Below are positions 1 through 11,069 of a DNA stretch of 64,000 bases, piece after piece. Source of the DNA: Telmatactis stephensoni (lineage: Eukaryota > Cnidaria > Anthozoa > Actiniaria > Isophelliidae); the NCBI GenBank assembly GCA_029948255.1, contig JALIZF010001805.1:123501-187500 (forward strand), in the 5' to 3' direction. How positions within the stretch are numbered: position 1 is the stretch's first letter; each line of letters starts with the position of its first letter. Under the pieces are notes generated by a model, which was not told the origin of the DNA, searched no databases, and saw only the letters and a program-made list of their open reading frames with translations. Position numbers and translations under genes: made by a program.

Positions 1-654
1 GACTGTTAATCAAGAACAAAACAGTTGCAATCAGACAGGAGGTCAGACACTTTGACATTCCTGACAATGCTGGTGATAAAATTTCAATTCAAAAATAGAC
101 AGCTTTGTCAAACTGTGACAAAATGGCAGTGAAACTCTTTGAAGGACATTTACAGATAAATGTTCTGAAAAAAAAAAGATTAATGCATTAGCAACAAATT
201 TATAGATTAGTGAAGTGCAGATATCATTATCAATTATTGGAGCAATCATTGGCTTAATTAATAATGAATGCAAACATGAAATTAGCTTTGAGGATGTGTA
301 TGAATGATTTTTTTAGAAATTCTAAAGTTTTCGATGAGGATCAGTCAGTTCCCTTTAAGCTGGAAATCTTATTATAATATTTAATCTTATAATTAATCAC
401 TGGAGAAGGTTGAAATTGGAATTGATCATATTCCAGAAATCCAGAAAATGAAATGAAACACATTGTCATGTATAGTTGATACAACAAATGTATTAATAAC
501 TAGGCTAACCAATTAATGGTTAAATAACTATTGACATATATAGTTGGGCACTTGAGCTGCAAGTACAGTCAAATTAAAACACTCCACCCCACATTAGTGT
601 TCATTTGTTAAGGTCCTATCTAAAATTGAATGATATGAATTAGGATTGTGATTT
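1..654. other. AT-rich sequence, no gene seen
   Basis: No exon with paired splice sites and no recognisable repeat was found on either strand. The longest open frame here lacks family resemblance and runs through low-complexity AT sequence. Confidence 0.5.
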
Positions 655-812
655 TGAATTCAATCAATCAATCAATCGATCAGTCAATTGATCAATCAGT
701 CGGTCAATCAATCCGGTCAATCAATCAATCAGTCAATCAGTTAATTACTCAATCAGTCAATCAATCAACCAATCAATAACCCAATCAATCAATCAGTCAG
801 ACAGTGAGTTAC

Positions 813-848
<36 letters not shown>

Positions 849-955
849 CCAATCAGTCAATCAGTTAATTACTCAATCACCCCAGTGAGTGAGTTACTTA
901 ATCAATCAATTAATCAATCAGTCAGTCAGTCAGTCAGTCAGCCTGCAGACAGCCA
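655..955. repeat. degenerate CAAT/CAGT tetranucleotide tract
   Basis: About 300 bp of imperfect 4-bp units (CAAT, CAGT, CAAC variants). It creates a spurious Ser/Ile/Asn/Gln-rich reading frame. Unit decay towards the edges suggests an old microsatellite. Confidence 0.9.
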
Positions 956-1370
956 GTCATGCAGTCAATCAAAGGCCAGCTCGATCTGCTCTCACTGCTT
1001 GGCCAACCATTGATGCCACTTATAATTAAAATGCAACAAGCTTTTAAAAGTTCCAATAGGTACAAATTGAATAATCTATTTAGTATCTTTACTCAATATT
1101 GACATTCTTTTGTATTTATGATTACAGGGTCACAAAATGAGTCTGTATTTTTGATCAAAAAAGAGAGGCATGGCACAATATTTGGGGATTTAATTTTAAG
1201 TAACATAAGTTTATTTAATTATGAATATTTAGCCATTTCACAAAGGTTCCTCTTAACTAGCTGATGACCATCTGACATCTGCAGTTATTGATGAGATGGC
1301 CATCATTTTGTAGGGATCCAAATCAGAAAAGTCAGTGACTTAATTAATACCAAGAAACTAATCTAAGGTA

Positions 1371-1522
1371 TAGAGTAATTGTTACACTTAACCCGTGAAA
1401 CACTAAATGAATTTTAGTGTGTAATAGTTCAATAGGGACAAAAGAGAACAATGGAAATACTTGTTAAACTATAGCTAGTTAGTCTACAAACTATTTCAAG
1501 GGTTAAGTGTAAACCACTCTAG
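1371..1522. mobile_element. MITE family A (ends TAGAGT..CACTTAACCCGTGAAA)
   Basis: A roughly 150-bp element with about 27-bp imperfect terminal inverted repeats built on CACTTAACCCGTGAAA. The interior is AT-rich. Related copies lie at 12975-13120 and 30826-30968, and a looser relative at 29996-30144. It has no coding capacity. Confidence 0.75.
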
Positions 1523-2035
1523 TAACTTTGTAAGAGTGTTACTAATTAACTGAGACTTGTGATCACTAACAAACTGAAGAATTTTTTCTGCATTTGCAGA
1601 GCTGAAAAAAAATCATTTAAGTGACCAAACCACCTGAAAAACACATGAGAACCTTTAACAGGTCATTATTATCACAGGGTGGTGATGAAGGGCATAGTAC
1701 ATACCCCTTGTAGAACCAGACATATGTAAAACCTATGTCAATACTATTGTTTTACTATGTTGCACTATGTTCTAGCTATGCAATGCTTGTGACTGCCTAT
1801 GTATTTAGTATGTGCACACTACAATCACATAGTCTGTGGGTATTTAAAATATAGTTAGAAACTATGTCAAAGCTATATGAATACCGAATAGTCTTTACAT
1901 ACATATGTCAAACCTATGTACAATATTAGCATAGCGTTTGTATAGCTATGCATTTGCTATTTAAGCAAATGCTACTCTATGTATACACTGTGATAATGCA
2001 ACATAGAGTTTAAATATCTTTAATGGCAAGCATAG

Positions 2036-2425
2036 TTTTTGCATACTCTTATGTATTTTCTATGTAGTCTTTATGTATTGACTATGTGATAACATACATA
2101 TAATTCACATAGTGTATCAATATTAAATAGCTTTTGCATACTCTTATGTATTTTCTATGTAGTCTTTATGTATTGACTATGTGATAACATACATATAATT
2201 CACATAGTGTATCAATGTTTAATAGCTTTTGCATACTCTTATGTATTTTCTATGTAGTCTTTATGTATTGACTATGTGATAAAATACATATAATTCACAT
2301 AGTGTATCAATGTTTAATAGCTTTTGCATACTCTTATGTATTTTCTATGTAGTCTTTATGTATTGACTATGTGATAAAATACATATAATTCACATAGTAT
2401 ATCAAAGTTAAATACCTTTTATACT
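2036..2425. repeat. 95-bp tandem repeat, about 4 copies
   Basis: The word CTTTTGCATACTCTTATG recurs at 2131, 2226 and 2321 (spacing exactly 95 bp), with a first copy near 2036. Copies 2-4 are nearly identical, so expansion or homogenisation is recent. Each unit carries CACATAG and CTATGTG words in both orientations. Confidence 0.9.
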
Positions 2426-3689
2426 TCTATGTATTTCCTATGCAGTCTGTATAAATTGCATAGTAAAAAACAATGAAAAATGTGGATCTTGGAAAATTCT
2501 GACACACAACATCATAGACCTTCATTTATGCTGCTGCTTTGAAAATTTGAATTCTTATTTGTGCTTAACATTTGCTGATGTGTTTTCTGTAGCTGCAAAA
2601 TAACCTTGAAAGTAATATTTTGTTGTTTCTTCTCTTCTTATGACATTTCACTTTGCTTGGGTTTACTTTCCCAGTAAATACGAGAGGAACTGGTAGCTAA
2701 TATCGGAAATGGCCAATGAAAGACCATCTTTTTATCATGTGACCTCATTTGAATATTCGGCGCCTTTGACTGCCATGATCGTTACAATGTTTGTAAATCG
2801 TGAATCTCTTCTTGAAAATCCTTTGTTTTGTGATAAAAACTGGCCTTAATTGTTCCTCAGTTAAGCTAGGAATTAATCTAGAAAGATTTTCAACCATATG
2901 GAATAATATTTAGAAGAATAACTGCTTGAAAACCATAGAGAACTCAATGCTGAAACCGGTAAGCCTTTATACATGATTTAGACTTTCCATCTAAAGACAA
3001 TTACCTGGTACATACATGTGGTCATCATGCTTAAATTAAAAACTTTGATTCAAACAAACTTATAAATTAATGCTTAATAATTCAGCTCAACTTTGACTGC
3101 CCTGAGTCAATCTATCGAGTCAATTGAGTCAATCTATTCAGATGTTTAGAGTAGACATTTTTGTCAGATGCCACAGTTCATTAAGAATTTTGCCAAATTG
3201 GTTTCCACAGTTGGTATTCTGTAGTCCTTGAATTGGTTTTTAACTGCAATAATATATTATTAAGAACCTGATTGTTTTATGATTTTCAGGTACATTGTAC
3301 TGTGCTTAGTTTGGAGGAGAACTGAACTGTTGCAATTAATGGAATTTGTAACATCAAGCAGTGGTTTCAAGCAGTAATTGATTTGTTAGAGATATGAGAC
3401 ACTTCAAATTATGGACTTCTAAGTTTTGATCAACATTCAGATGACTGTAAATGCATTTCAAAGGATCATATGATAGTATACAAAGACATTTTATTGTTTT
3501 GACTTAAAAAGTGTGTATCATGTTTTATAATTTTATTTCATATAGTCTACCAAAACATAATCTTTACTCGATCATATTAAAGTATCGATGTAGTAATCGT
3601 GTCTTTTATAGTATTTCATAATTTTAATATTTAATTTAGAACTATTTTAGAATATATTCCATGCAATTCGTTGGAGTGAAAATTATATA

Positions 3690-4240
3690 ATATATATGCT
3701 GTTTCTATGTATATGCTATTCACATAATATGCTATTTCTATGCATATGCTATTCATATAATATGCTATTTCTATGTATATGCTATTCATAGAATATGCTA
3801 TTTCTATGTATATGCTATTCATAGAATATGCTATTTCTATGTATATGCTATTCATAGAATATGCTATTTCTATGTATATGCTATTCATATAATATGCTAT
3901 TTCTATGTATATGCTATTCATATAATATGCTATTTCTATGTATATGCTATTCATATAATATGCTATTTCTATGTATATGCTATTCATATAATATGCTATT
4001 TCTATGCATATGCTATTCATATAGTACGTTATTTCTATGCATATGCTATTCATATAATATGCTATTTCTATGTATATGCTATTCATATAATGCGCAATTT
4101 CTATGTATATGCTATTCATATAATATGCTATTTCTATGTATATGCTATTCATATAATATACTATTTCTATGCATATGCTATTCATACAATATGTTATTTC
4201 TATGTATATGCTATTGGAACCCTATTTACATGTATGCCCT
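3690..4240. repeat. 33-bp AT-rich satellite, about 16 copies
   Basis: The unit alternates GCTATTCATATAATAT and GCTATTTCTATGTATAT. Because 33 is divisible by three, several frames stay open on both strands and give 11-residue repeats. These are by-products of the repeat, not genes. Variants at the right edge grade into CTATG-rich sequence of the host element. Confidence 0.92.
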
Positions 4241-4550
4241 ATTTGCAACACTATTCATACCATATGCTATTTCTATGTGTATGCTATTCAAACCCTATTT
4301 ACAAGATATGGTTTGTCTATGTAAAAGCTATTTAACTAACGCCTCAATTTGTCTTCTACGCATACATAGCTTTCAAATACTATGTAAAGCGTTCCAAATG
4401 ACTAGCGAAAACATAGCATTTTCTATACAATTTACATAGTATCTGCATAATTGCCATATGCATAGTTTTTAAGTAGTTACAACATATGCTTTACATAGCC
4501 TCAGCACATAGCATTTACATAGGTTTTACATATGTCTGGTTCTACAAGGG

Positions 4551-5470
4551 ACCCATCATGAATCATATTAAATCCTATAACTTAAGCCATTTTTGGCAAT
4601 TTCATAGACTACTCAGATTATAACCTCATGCACTCAGATTTAACCTCTTCAACCTCTTCACTGTCTTAATGTTTTCAGAATTTCCAATTAGCAACCCCTA
4701 TACCCTTATCTAGGAATTATCAATTATGAAATAGAGGAGAGGAGTGAAATTAAAGTGCTGAAAGATCATAGAGAGTGTACTAGTAATTTCATATAACCCC
4801 AAACTTCCAAACCATCAATGAGTTACACATCTACATATCCAGGCTTATAATTATGAATGTTTGCAATATTCTATGGTCATTTATATATAATCACGTACTT
4901 GATATCAAGTTGGTTCTAGATATCTCTGCACTACAAAAAATACTGTTCAGGCTTGCAATTAAATTCTGTAAGGTAGAGGGGTGCATTAATTGGGGACTGC
5001 CAGAATCTGTAAATTATAATTATCCACCACAAAAAAGGCAAATAAATATGCACAATTTTTACATTGTGAGGGATTGCAAATCCCCAATCAAAAATATTGA
5101 AAATATCAAAATTTACACTCTAAAAAAGGGTGTCATGCAGGCATTTATATCCAAGAAAAACATCCCAGCTTCCATGATTGAATAAGTGAATAAAAGTAAA
5201 AACTCTGAGTACCTTAAGTTTACCTTAAGTTACAATGGAGGTTCATATTTATTGACATACACTTCAATCAGGTAATGATTAAAGGCCACATAGCAAAAAT
5301 GCATTAAAGCCCAAATAATAGTAGATTTCTGTAAACTGAGCTATTCAAGACATTTAAGATCTATATTTTATTAATTGTAATGGGTTTTTAGATGGTTCTC
5401 AAAATGGTGGCAATAAAATAAAATTAATTGCTCAGACTTTTTGATGTAAATTTTTAGTGTTTAAAAATTA
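4551..5470. other. AT-rich sequence, no gene seen
   Basis: No convincing exon or repeat boundary was found. The 110-codon open frame starting at 4853 has AT-driven composition, no splice context and no recognisable motif. Confidence 0.45.
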
Positions 5471-5474
5471 TGAA

Positions 5475-5615
5475 ATATATTTGATTGGCATGGTTGAGTG
5501 GTATTGAGTTGGCCAAGCCATGAGAGCATGCACTGACCATCCCGCACTTACATATTGATTGGTTTATTTTTCTTATCCAGTTTTTCCTCCCTCATCAAAA
5601 CTTAATATGAGTTGG
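5475..5615 (+). mobile_element. possible degenerate tRNA-derived SINE
   Basis: A TGGTTGAGTGG stretch resembling a tRNA-type A box is followed by TTTTTCCTCCCTCATCAAAA, which resembles the body of the SINEs at 34648-34815 and 16430-16650. The B box is not clear, so this is a weak call. Confidence 0.35.
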
Positions 5616-5684
5616 TCAGTGTGATATGAAAAATAATTAACGTAGAGGTGTTAGGCATATGTGTGTGCAAGCAGATGAAGATTA

Positions 5685-6055
5685 CCCCCAGGGGGGGTAC
5701 TCAACCCCATTTTGGATAGGAGTGTTCCGCCGGAGTTCTGGAAACCTAACCCTGTTTAAGACACTCGAAAGTGAAAAAATCATACCCTGTTCAAGACAAA
5801 TGAGAAGAAAATCGACCCTAGCCTAAACAAAAAACGGCTGTTTTACCGTACCCTTATATCTAAGACACAAAAAGATGATATGGCTTGGGATCTCGTCAAA
5901 ATTATAGATCCTGTTTAAGACAATTTTGGGAAAAAATGTATACCCTGTTCAAGACAGCAGGGCCAAAAACCATACCCTATCCAGCGGCACGTACCCGTAT
6001 AGCAAATATATGGGAGTACCCCCCCCCCCCCCCCCCCCCCCGGGAGATTACCTCT
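5685..6055. repeat. unclassified repeat with CCCTGTTYAAGACA motifs and a C homopolymer
   Basis: Several direct copies of CCCTGTT(T/C)AAGACA lie between a GGGGGGGTACTC left edge and a GGGAGTACCCCC right edge, followed by a run of about 22 C at 6020-6042. The mirrored edges suggest an old inserted element. No coding capacity. Confidence 0.5.
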
Positions 6056-6104
6056 GTGGTTACATAATATTATGCTGCTGAGAAAAGATTATATTTTATC
6101 ATAC

Positions 6105-7235
6105 CTTGGGATCTTGTAAATTCTTGTACGTGTTATATTCTTTTTTCAATTTCTTGCTTAATCTATTAGTCCTGCAACAAATGATGTGATGGAGCTATTA
6201 TTTCAAACTCTGGTTTCAAGCATTGTAAATATGGTTTCAAATATGATATAAATTAACCCACACAGGTCAGATTATCATTAGCCTTGGTCTGAAAAGTCAT
6301 TATTCATTAAGTAGCAGAAAATCCTATCAGTATAAAGATGGTATTGTTCAGAATCTGTGCTTTTATCCAAGGGGGAGGGAAAGGGGGGGGGGGGGGGGGT
6401 GGCTTCTATAAATAAGAGGAAGGGGATACTCAATCATCGAAAATTTCAAAAATAGCCCATAAAAGGTACCCACGTTTTATCCTGGTGGGGGTAGCAACAA
6501 TTGTTTTCTCAAAAAGACACTAATTCAAAAAAGCACCAGAAGAATCGAAAAAATAATATGTCTATTTTGGGAATTTTATTATTTAATTTGACCCTTGAAA
6601 AGTATATAGGAGCATGCGACTTTTAAAAACTGAGTATATAAACTCCTCACCTTAATTCATTTAGTGATCAATGAACATATATTGAAAAATAAGGTGCCAG
6701 CAATACTTACATTAAGATTAATACAATAACAAAACAAGAAAACTGTCGTCTGCTTTTCAATACCTTTCAGCAGCATCATTTTCTATTCGGCTTGCAGTAA
6801 AGCAGCACCTCATGATTGCAATCGATGCCATGATGATGAGCTGTATGATACCAAACCTTTCCGTTTCAGATTTGACCCTCATTATAGTTTGCTTGGATGA
6901 GGCGGCTGTATGCATAAAGAATGAAAGAAAATGTTTGATAGATGAATATCGTATATTAATTGGCTGAAGTCCATCGTGAGGGAACGACAGGAAAATTCAA
7001 AACACGTTCGAGATTATGCCACATCTGCGTGATTTCAAAAGTGCTTACCTTTGTAGCTCAAAATTAAGACAATGATTGATTCCGACAGTACAGGATGTAT
7101 GTTATGTGAAGATCGTTTTGACGAAACTGAGATATTGATATCTTTCATTTTAGAAAGAAAATCCATGACTGTCGCTTGACAACTTCCAGGTTGTTGTTCG
7201 TTTCCTGCGAAATCGACAATTCGCGCCAAGATCAT
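6105..7235 (-). CDS. unrecognised spliced gene, 5' three exons
   Basis: Three phase-matched minus-strand exons: 7049-7235 (ATG at 7235; donor GTAAGC, phase 1), 6764-6905 (acceptor TACAG, donor GTATTG, phase 2) and 6105-6171 (acceptor TTGCAG, donor GTATGA, phase 0). Together they encode 132 residues. The middle exon contains a hydrophobic stretch (FGIIQLIIMASIAIM) that could be one membrane segment; the third is basic and coiled-coil-like (LSKKLKKEYNTYKNL). A second in-frame Met at residue 23 is an alternative start. Remaining 3' exons were not located below 6105. I do not recognise the family. It is divergent from the gene at 7508, sharing about 272 bp of upstream DNA. Confidence 0.5.
6378..6402. 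repeat. G homopolymer tract
   Basis: About 20 consecutive or near-consecutive G residues inside an intron of the minus-strand gene. It is likely length-polymorphic and could form G-quadruplex structure. Confidence 0.8.
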
Positions 7236-7507
7236 CTATTGTTTTGTCCTCCAATCATATTTCTTATAATATCGTTCTTCGTCACGCGATAACTTTAACC
7301 AATCAAAACATTTCATTTATTGAGGCCAACCTCGTGTGATGCTTTGCAAGTCCCTTCCAGGTTCGCCGAAAAATTTGCAGGATTGCAGGGTTCGTGTTTT
7401 AGGCGGTGTTTAATATAATCTGAGAAAGAAAAGATTTTTGATCTTTTCAGACTTTTCTAGTTTGAAAAAACACAACCCTAAAGCTCATTCGACTAAGGAA
7501 AGGAATC
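7236..7507. promoter_or_regulatory. candidate bidirectional promoter
   Basis: The 272-bp interval separates two outward-pointing predicted first exons. It contains CCAAT/ATTGG words (for example CCAATCAT near 7251 and AACCAATCAAAA near 7297). Inferred from gene layout only. Confidence 0.4.
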
Positions 7508-8298
7508 ATGATATCCAAACTCGACTTCAGAGGTAAGGATTATAAGTTAGTTTTCGCGCTCTTTTTGAAATTTGCTTTCCGTGTTGAAAAAATCGCTTCT
7601 ACAACATTTAAACTTACTCCCTTTTTTCACAGCTTCATCGGAAATATAATTTGTTACCTCAAGGATAATGGTAAACAGCAGAAAAGTCAAGAACTTCAAG
7701 GCACTAGGTAAAAAGTGGACGAGGACGTTTTCACGCCTTTTTTACATTGTGCTTGAGCCAGCTTTTTGAGTTTAAAAATATGTCGCTTTGACCACCTTTT
7801 AAATGAACTCTGTGTTTTTTTCTTTCAGTATCATCGGCAAAAATATCATCTCTTCGCTTTTGTAATTAATGTACATGTAATGCACCATGTCTTGGTGCTT
7901 TTGTCAGTTTACTCGTGCGAGCAGGCTTTGCTTTTCGGCAACCGTTTTGCCGTTCAATATTCATGCGAAAAAAAGTGTTTTTTGACAGTCAAGGGAAACG
8001 CGGAAATTTTCTGTATGCTGGAAATAATTTATATTGATCATTGACTTATGGTTTGTTTTTGTGATGTTTTTCTTTGTAGGAACGACGGCAGTGCTTCGTG
8101 AATTCAGGTTTACTTCACAAGAGGAGCTCTCAGAGCGAATTGGCACGAAAAAAGCTCAAGCCCATCCTCATGTGGGGAGAAATACACAAGCAAAACAAAG
8201 GTATAATTGTATTTTAATGTACGATTTCATTCAGTGTAAATTATATTCTAATCAATTACAAATATTTCTTTTACAGGTCAAGATCACGGAAAGGTTGA
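7508..8298 (+). CDS. unrecognised small spliced gene, about 55 residues
   Basis: Proposed exons 7508-7532 (ATG, donor GTAAGG, phase 1), 8080-8200 (acceptor TTTGTAG, donor GTATAA, phase 2) and 8277-8298 (acceptor TTTTACAG, TGA at 8296). Joined, they give 55 residues ending in an Arg/Ser/Lys-rich tail. AATAAA lies at 8417-8422. Oddities: exon 2 plus exon 3 are also open in a second frame for 78 residues ending at a downstream TGA, and two acceptor-like sites at about 7631 and 7828 precede related CATCGG words, so alternative exons are possible. Frame choice rests on phase matching to the first ATG exon. No family recognised. Confidence 0.4.
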
Positions 8299-8416
8299 CG
8301 TCGATGGCTTTCTCAGCCGTACCAAAGTGTTTGGTCAAGTTCTGCAAAATGGCTCTTTAACTTCTCATTTAATAGTTTGTATATGTAATTGAATTCATTA
8401 TTAATTGTTTTCTGTC

Positions 8417-8422
8417 AATAAA
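8417..8422 (+). terminator. polyadenylation signal AATAAA
   Basis: A canonical hexamer about 120 bp after the proposed stop codon of the small gene starting at 7508. Confidence 0.55.
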
Positions 8423-8559
8423 ATGTTTTTGGATTAAATAGTGAGTGCAATTTATTGGCTGTTTTTATAGAATAGAATCATCCTTTCTACAGTAGGGTAA
8501 AAGTAAAATATCGTGCCCCCCCCTGAATAAAGAGAGATTTGCCTAAAATTATCCATAGG

Positions 8560-8945
8560 GAAAATCCAGGGAAAACGGGGGTTTTACAAAATTATCCACG
8601 ACAGGATAATCAAAGGATAACTAGGGTTTTACTGAATTATACCGGTCGGGAAAACGCGGAGAAAACGGGGGTTTTACAAAATTATCCACGACAGGATAAT
8701 CAAAGGATAACTAGGGTTTTACTGAATTATACCGGTCGGGAAAACGCGGAGAAAACGGGGGTTTTACAAAATTATCCACGACAGGATAATCAAAGGATAA
8801 CTAGGGTTTTACTGAATTATACCGGTCGGGAAAACGCGGAGAAAACGGGGGTTTTACAAAATTATCCACGAAAGGAAAATCAAAGGATAACTAGGGTTTT
8901 ACTGAATTATACCGGTCGGGAAAACGCGGGGAAAACGGGAGTTTT
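8560..8945. repeat. 90-bp tandem repeat, 4 copies
   Basis: GAAAACGGGG recurs at 8571, 8661, 8751 and 8841, a period of exactly 90 bp. The middle copies are identical over the full unit and the last diverges. The 30-codon period keeps a frame open for 156 codons from 8539, but there is no splice context, so a gene is not called. Words such as GGAAAAC/GGATAATT continue in degenerate form to about 9130. Confidence 0.9.
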
Positions 8946-9009
8946 CTTTAAGTTATCTAATTCAGGAAAACTCAGGAAAACGTACCGTTCTCCGAAATTA
9001 TCCTGTTAG

Positions 9010-9380
9010 GAAAATTTCTGGATAATTCGAATTTTCCTTTTTGGAAAACGCGCGGATAATTACCGGAAAACTTGCCGTTTTTCTAAATTATCCAGTAATT
9101 TTCTAGTTGGTAAAACGCGAGCGTTTTTGCCGTGTCAATTTTCAAAGAAAAACGTCCAACTAACTGAAAACAGCCACAAAAGTGAATGAAATGGACTATT
9201 CAAGCAGTTATTGAAAAACGTTCCAGGACAAAAAGTAGTTTTTGAGAATTCAAGGGAGTATTCAATGACTTTTCCAGGTCTGTGCGAACTATGTATAAAA
9301 CATTAGAAAGTATAGATTTATTGTGATTCATTTTCTATGCCTTTATAGCATAGTTATTATTTAGGAATGTGTCTACATAC
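9010..9380. other. degraded repeat margin and AT-rich spacer
   Basis: Degenerate GGAAAAC/GGATAATT words fade out by about 9130. Nothing else recognisable follows before the exon at 9381. Confidence 0.5.
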
Positions 9381-9646
9381 CTCTGGGATGCTATCCATTT
9401 GAGTAGCAACAAATTCTTCTACTTCTCGTGGTAGGTTTGGTGGCCTGGGTATACCCAAGATCCCAATGTCCTCTGATGCTGCTGTATTGGATTGTTCTTG
9501 TTGATGTTTCATTGCCAGTACTGCTTCAAGGGGCCACGTTTCTGGATGTTCTTCAGAGAAAGAATAGTATCCAAGACGATCTAAGAAATCATCCCACCAC
9601 TTTTTAACTCGTGGATTGCAAATCCACGAGATGTTAAGGGAAATTG
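9381..9646 (-). CDS. candidate exon of an unidentified repetitive protein family
   Basis: An 88-codon minus-strand frame bounded by an acceptor (CTATCAG at 9647-9653) and a consensus donor (GTATGT at 9375-9380). It is hydrophilic with a WWDDF...SFSEEHPETW stretch and a Pro-rich segment near the end, a composition typical of real protein. The ATG-initiated tracks miss it because it has no internal start. It may belong with the terminal exon at 13339-13716, upstream on the same strand, but phase alone cannot prove that. Function unknown. Confidence 0.45.
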
Positions 9647-9819
9647 CTGATAGTTAATTTCTTATTCCTTGCCACATTTTGTATTGTAATGCTCTGCTTG
9701 GAATAATTTCCATCTAGAGTGAAATCCTTTCTGGGTGGACTTTTTTACATCGCTCCCTACGTAATTAACAATGCTGTTGTCAAGCAACAAAAATTGTCGC
9801 TGTATCAAAGTCATCCAAG

Positions 9820-9995
9820 CTTTTAGTGTTTGTACTTTATCAGCACGTAAGTAAATGTTAAAATAAACAGCAAACGAAAACATTTTGAGTACGAACTGCC
9901 GCCTTAAACAGCCTGAAACTGGCCGTGAGTCGAGCCGCTAGTTCGTGTTTGTACTCTATCAGCACAAGAGAGAATGTTGAAATACATGTAAACAG
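9820..9995. repeat. two diverged direct repeats
   Basis: GTGTTTGTACTTTATCAGCAC (about 9827) and GTGTTTGTACTCTATCAGCA (about 9945) are each followed by GTTGAAAT/GTTAAAAT, AACAG and AAACGAAAAC. The shared unit is about 70 bp. Confidence 0.55.
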
Positions 9996-10437
9996 GAAAC
10001 GAAAACGGCACTGATTTGACTCTACTTTTATTTGTATTAATATTTGATCAAAATGCATGCTTCATTTTATTCACCGACCTTGACCTTTGATGAGTCAGTT
10101 AACTGTAGCTATTAGGCAAAACTTGTCAGTATAACTTGGCCAAAAATAACTCCAGTGGAATCTAATTGACTTTTTGTAAAATTTAGTGTAATTGATTGAC
10201 TGTGCACTTTGAGATGCATATTGTAACAAATATCTCAGATACTGATAAAATGAGAGATCATCGTATGTGATGGAATTGTATTTATCATCCGTTTGATCTA
10301 AAGAGTCGAATACACCTTTGACCGTGATGCAATGTACAATGAGTCTGATGCAACATCACGCAATACAGGAAACCAATTTCACTCCCAAAAGCGTCTTATA
10401 GCTCAATCCACGAGTTATATCCGCCATTGGCTCTTGT

Positions 10438-10826
10438 TATATGGCTCAGAAATTTCTGTGCCAGTACTGCTCTTGTTAGATGGCACAGAAATTTCTGTGC
10501 CAGTACTGCTCTTGTTAGATGGCACAGAAATTTCTGTGCCAATACTGCTCTTGTTAGATTACATAGAAATTTCTGTGCTAGTTCTGCTCTTGTTAGATGG
10601 CACAGAAATTTCTGTGCCAATACTGCTCTTGTTAGATGGCTCAGAAATTTCTGTGCCAATACTGCTCTTGTTAGATGGCACAGAAATTTCTGTGCTAGTT
10701 CTGCTCTTGTTAGGTGGCACAGAAATTTCTCTGCTAGTTCTGCTCTTGTTAGATTACATAGAAATTTCTGTGCCAATACTGCTCTTGTTAGATGGCACAG
10801 AAATTTCTGTGCCAATAATACTGATT
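10438..10826. repeat. 39-bp minisatellite with a 22-bp palindrome in each unit
   Basis: About ten copies with 39-bp spacing (TCTTGTTAGA at 10471, 10510 and onward). Most units contain the perfect palindrome TGGCACAGAAATTTCTGTGCCA split by AAATTT; some carry compensated variants such as TTACATAGAAATTTCTGTGC. Divisibility by three leaves frames open on both strands; none is credible as a gene. Confidence 0.93.
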
Positions 10827-11069
10827 AAATTGTTAGCCTACTAGTGGCTTGTGCAACTGCATAGGCAATCCCACTCTGGAAATATTTGATGGTTATCGGC
10901 TAAACTTGACATTTTGGAAAATGAATGATTTCGGAATGAAATGGAAAATATTAACAAAAATGGCAAAAACTTACCATTTAATTATAATCCCCAGGTCCAT
11001 TCAAATAACTCAGCTCTGGGTGCCACAAAAGTGCATATTGCTCTGCAACTGCTTTGGTACAATGTCCTG

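Larger units (their letters stand above)
1705..4550. mobile_element. 2.85-kb element with 34-bp perfect inverted ends and internal satellites
   Basis: The left end starts CCCTTGTAGAACCAGACATA and the right end is its exact reverse complement; identity runs for 34 bp and then both arms fade into repeated CTATG/CATAG words. Inside are a 95-bp tandem array, a unique centre of about 1.2 kb (2480-3660) and a 33-bp satellite. No transposase-like frame was seen, so it looks non-autonomous. A 2-bp AC lies outside each end and could be a target duplication, but it is too short to rely on. Confidence 0.75.

Noticed and set aside
804..1013. Ser/Ile/Asn/Gln-rich open frame
   Set aside because: Translation of a CAAT/CAGT tetranucleotide repeat; no splice or start context.
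3631..4439. Long open frames of 184 and 192 codons on both strands
   Set aside because: Products of the 33-bp satellite, open in several frames because the period is divisible by three.
8560..8945. CRISPR array
   Set aside because: Units are contiguous with no unique spacers, and the window is eukaryotic.
10396..10844. Overlapping 133-170 codon frames
   Set aside because: Artefact of the 39-bp palindromic minisatellite.
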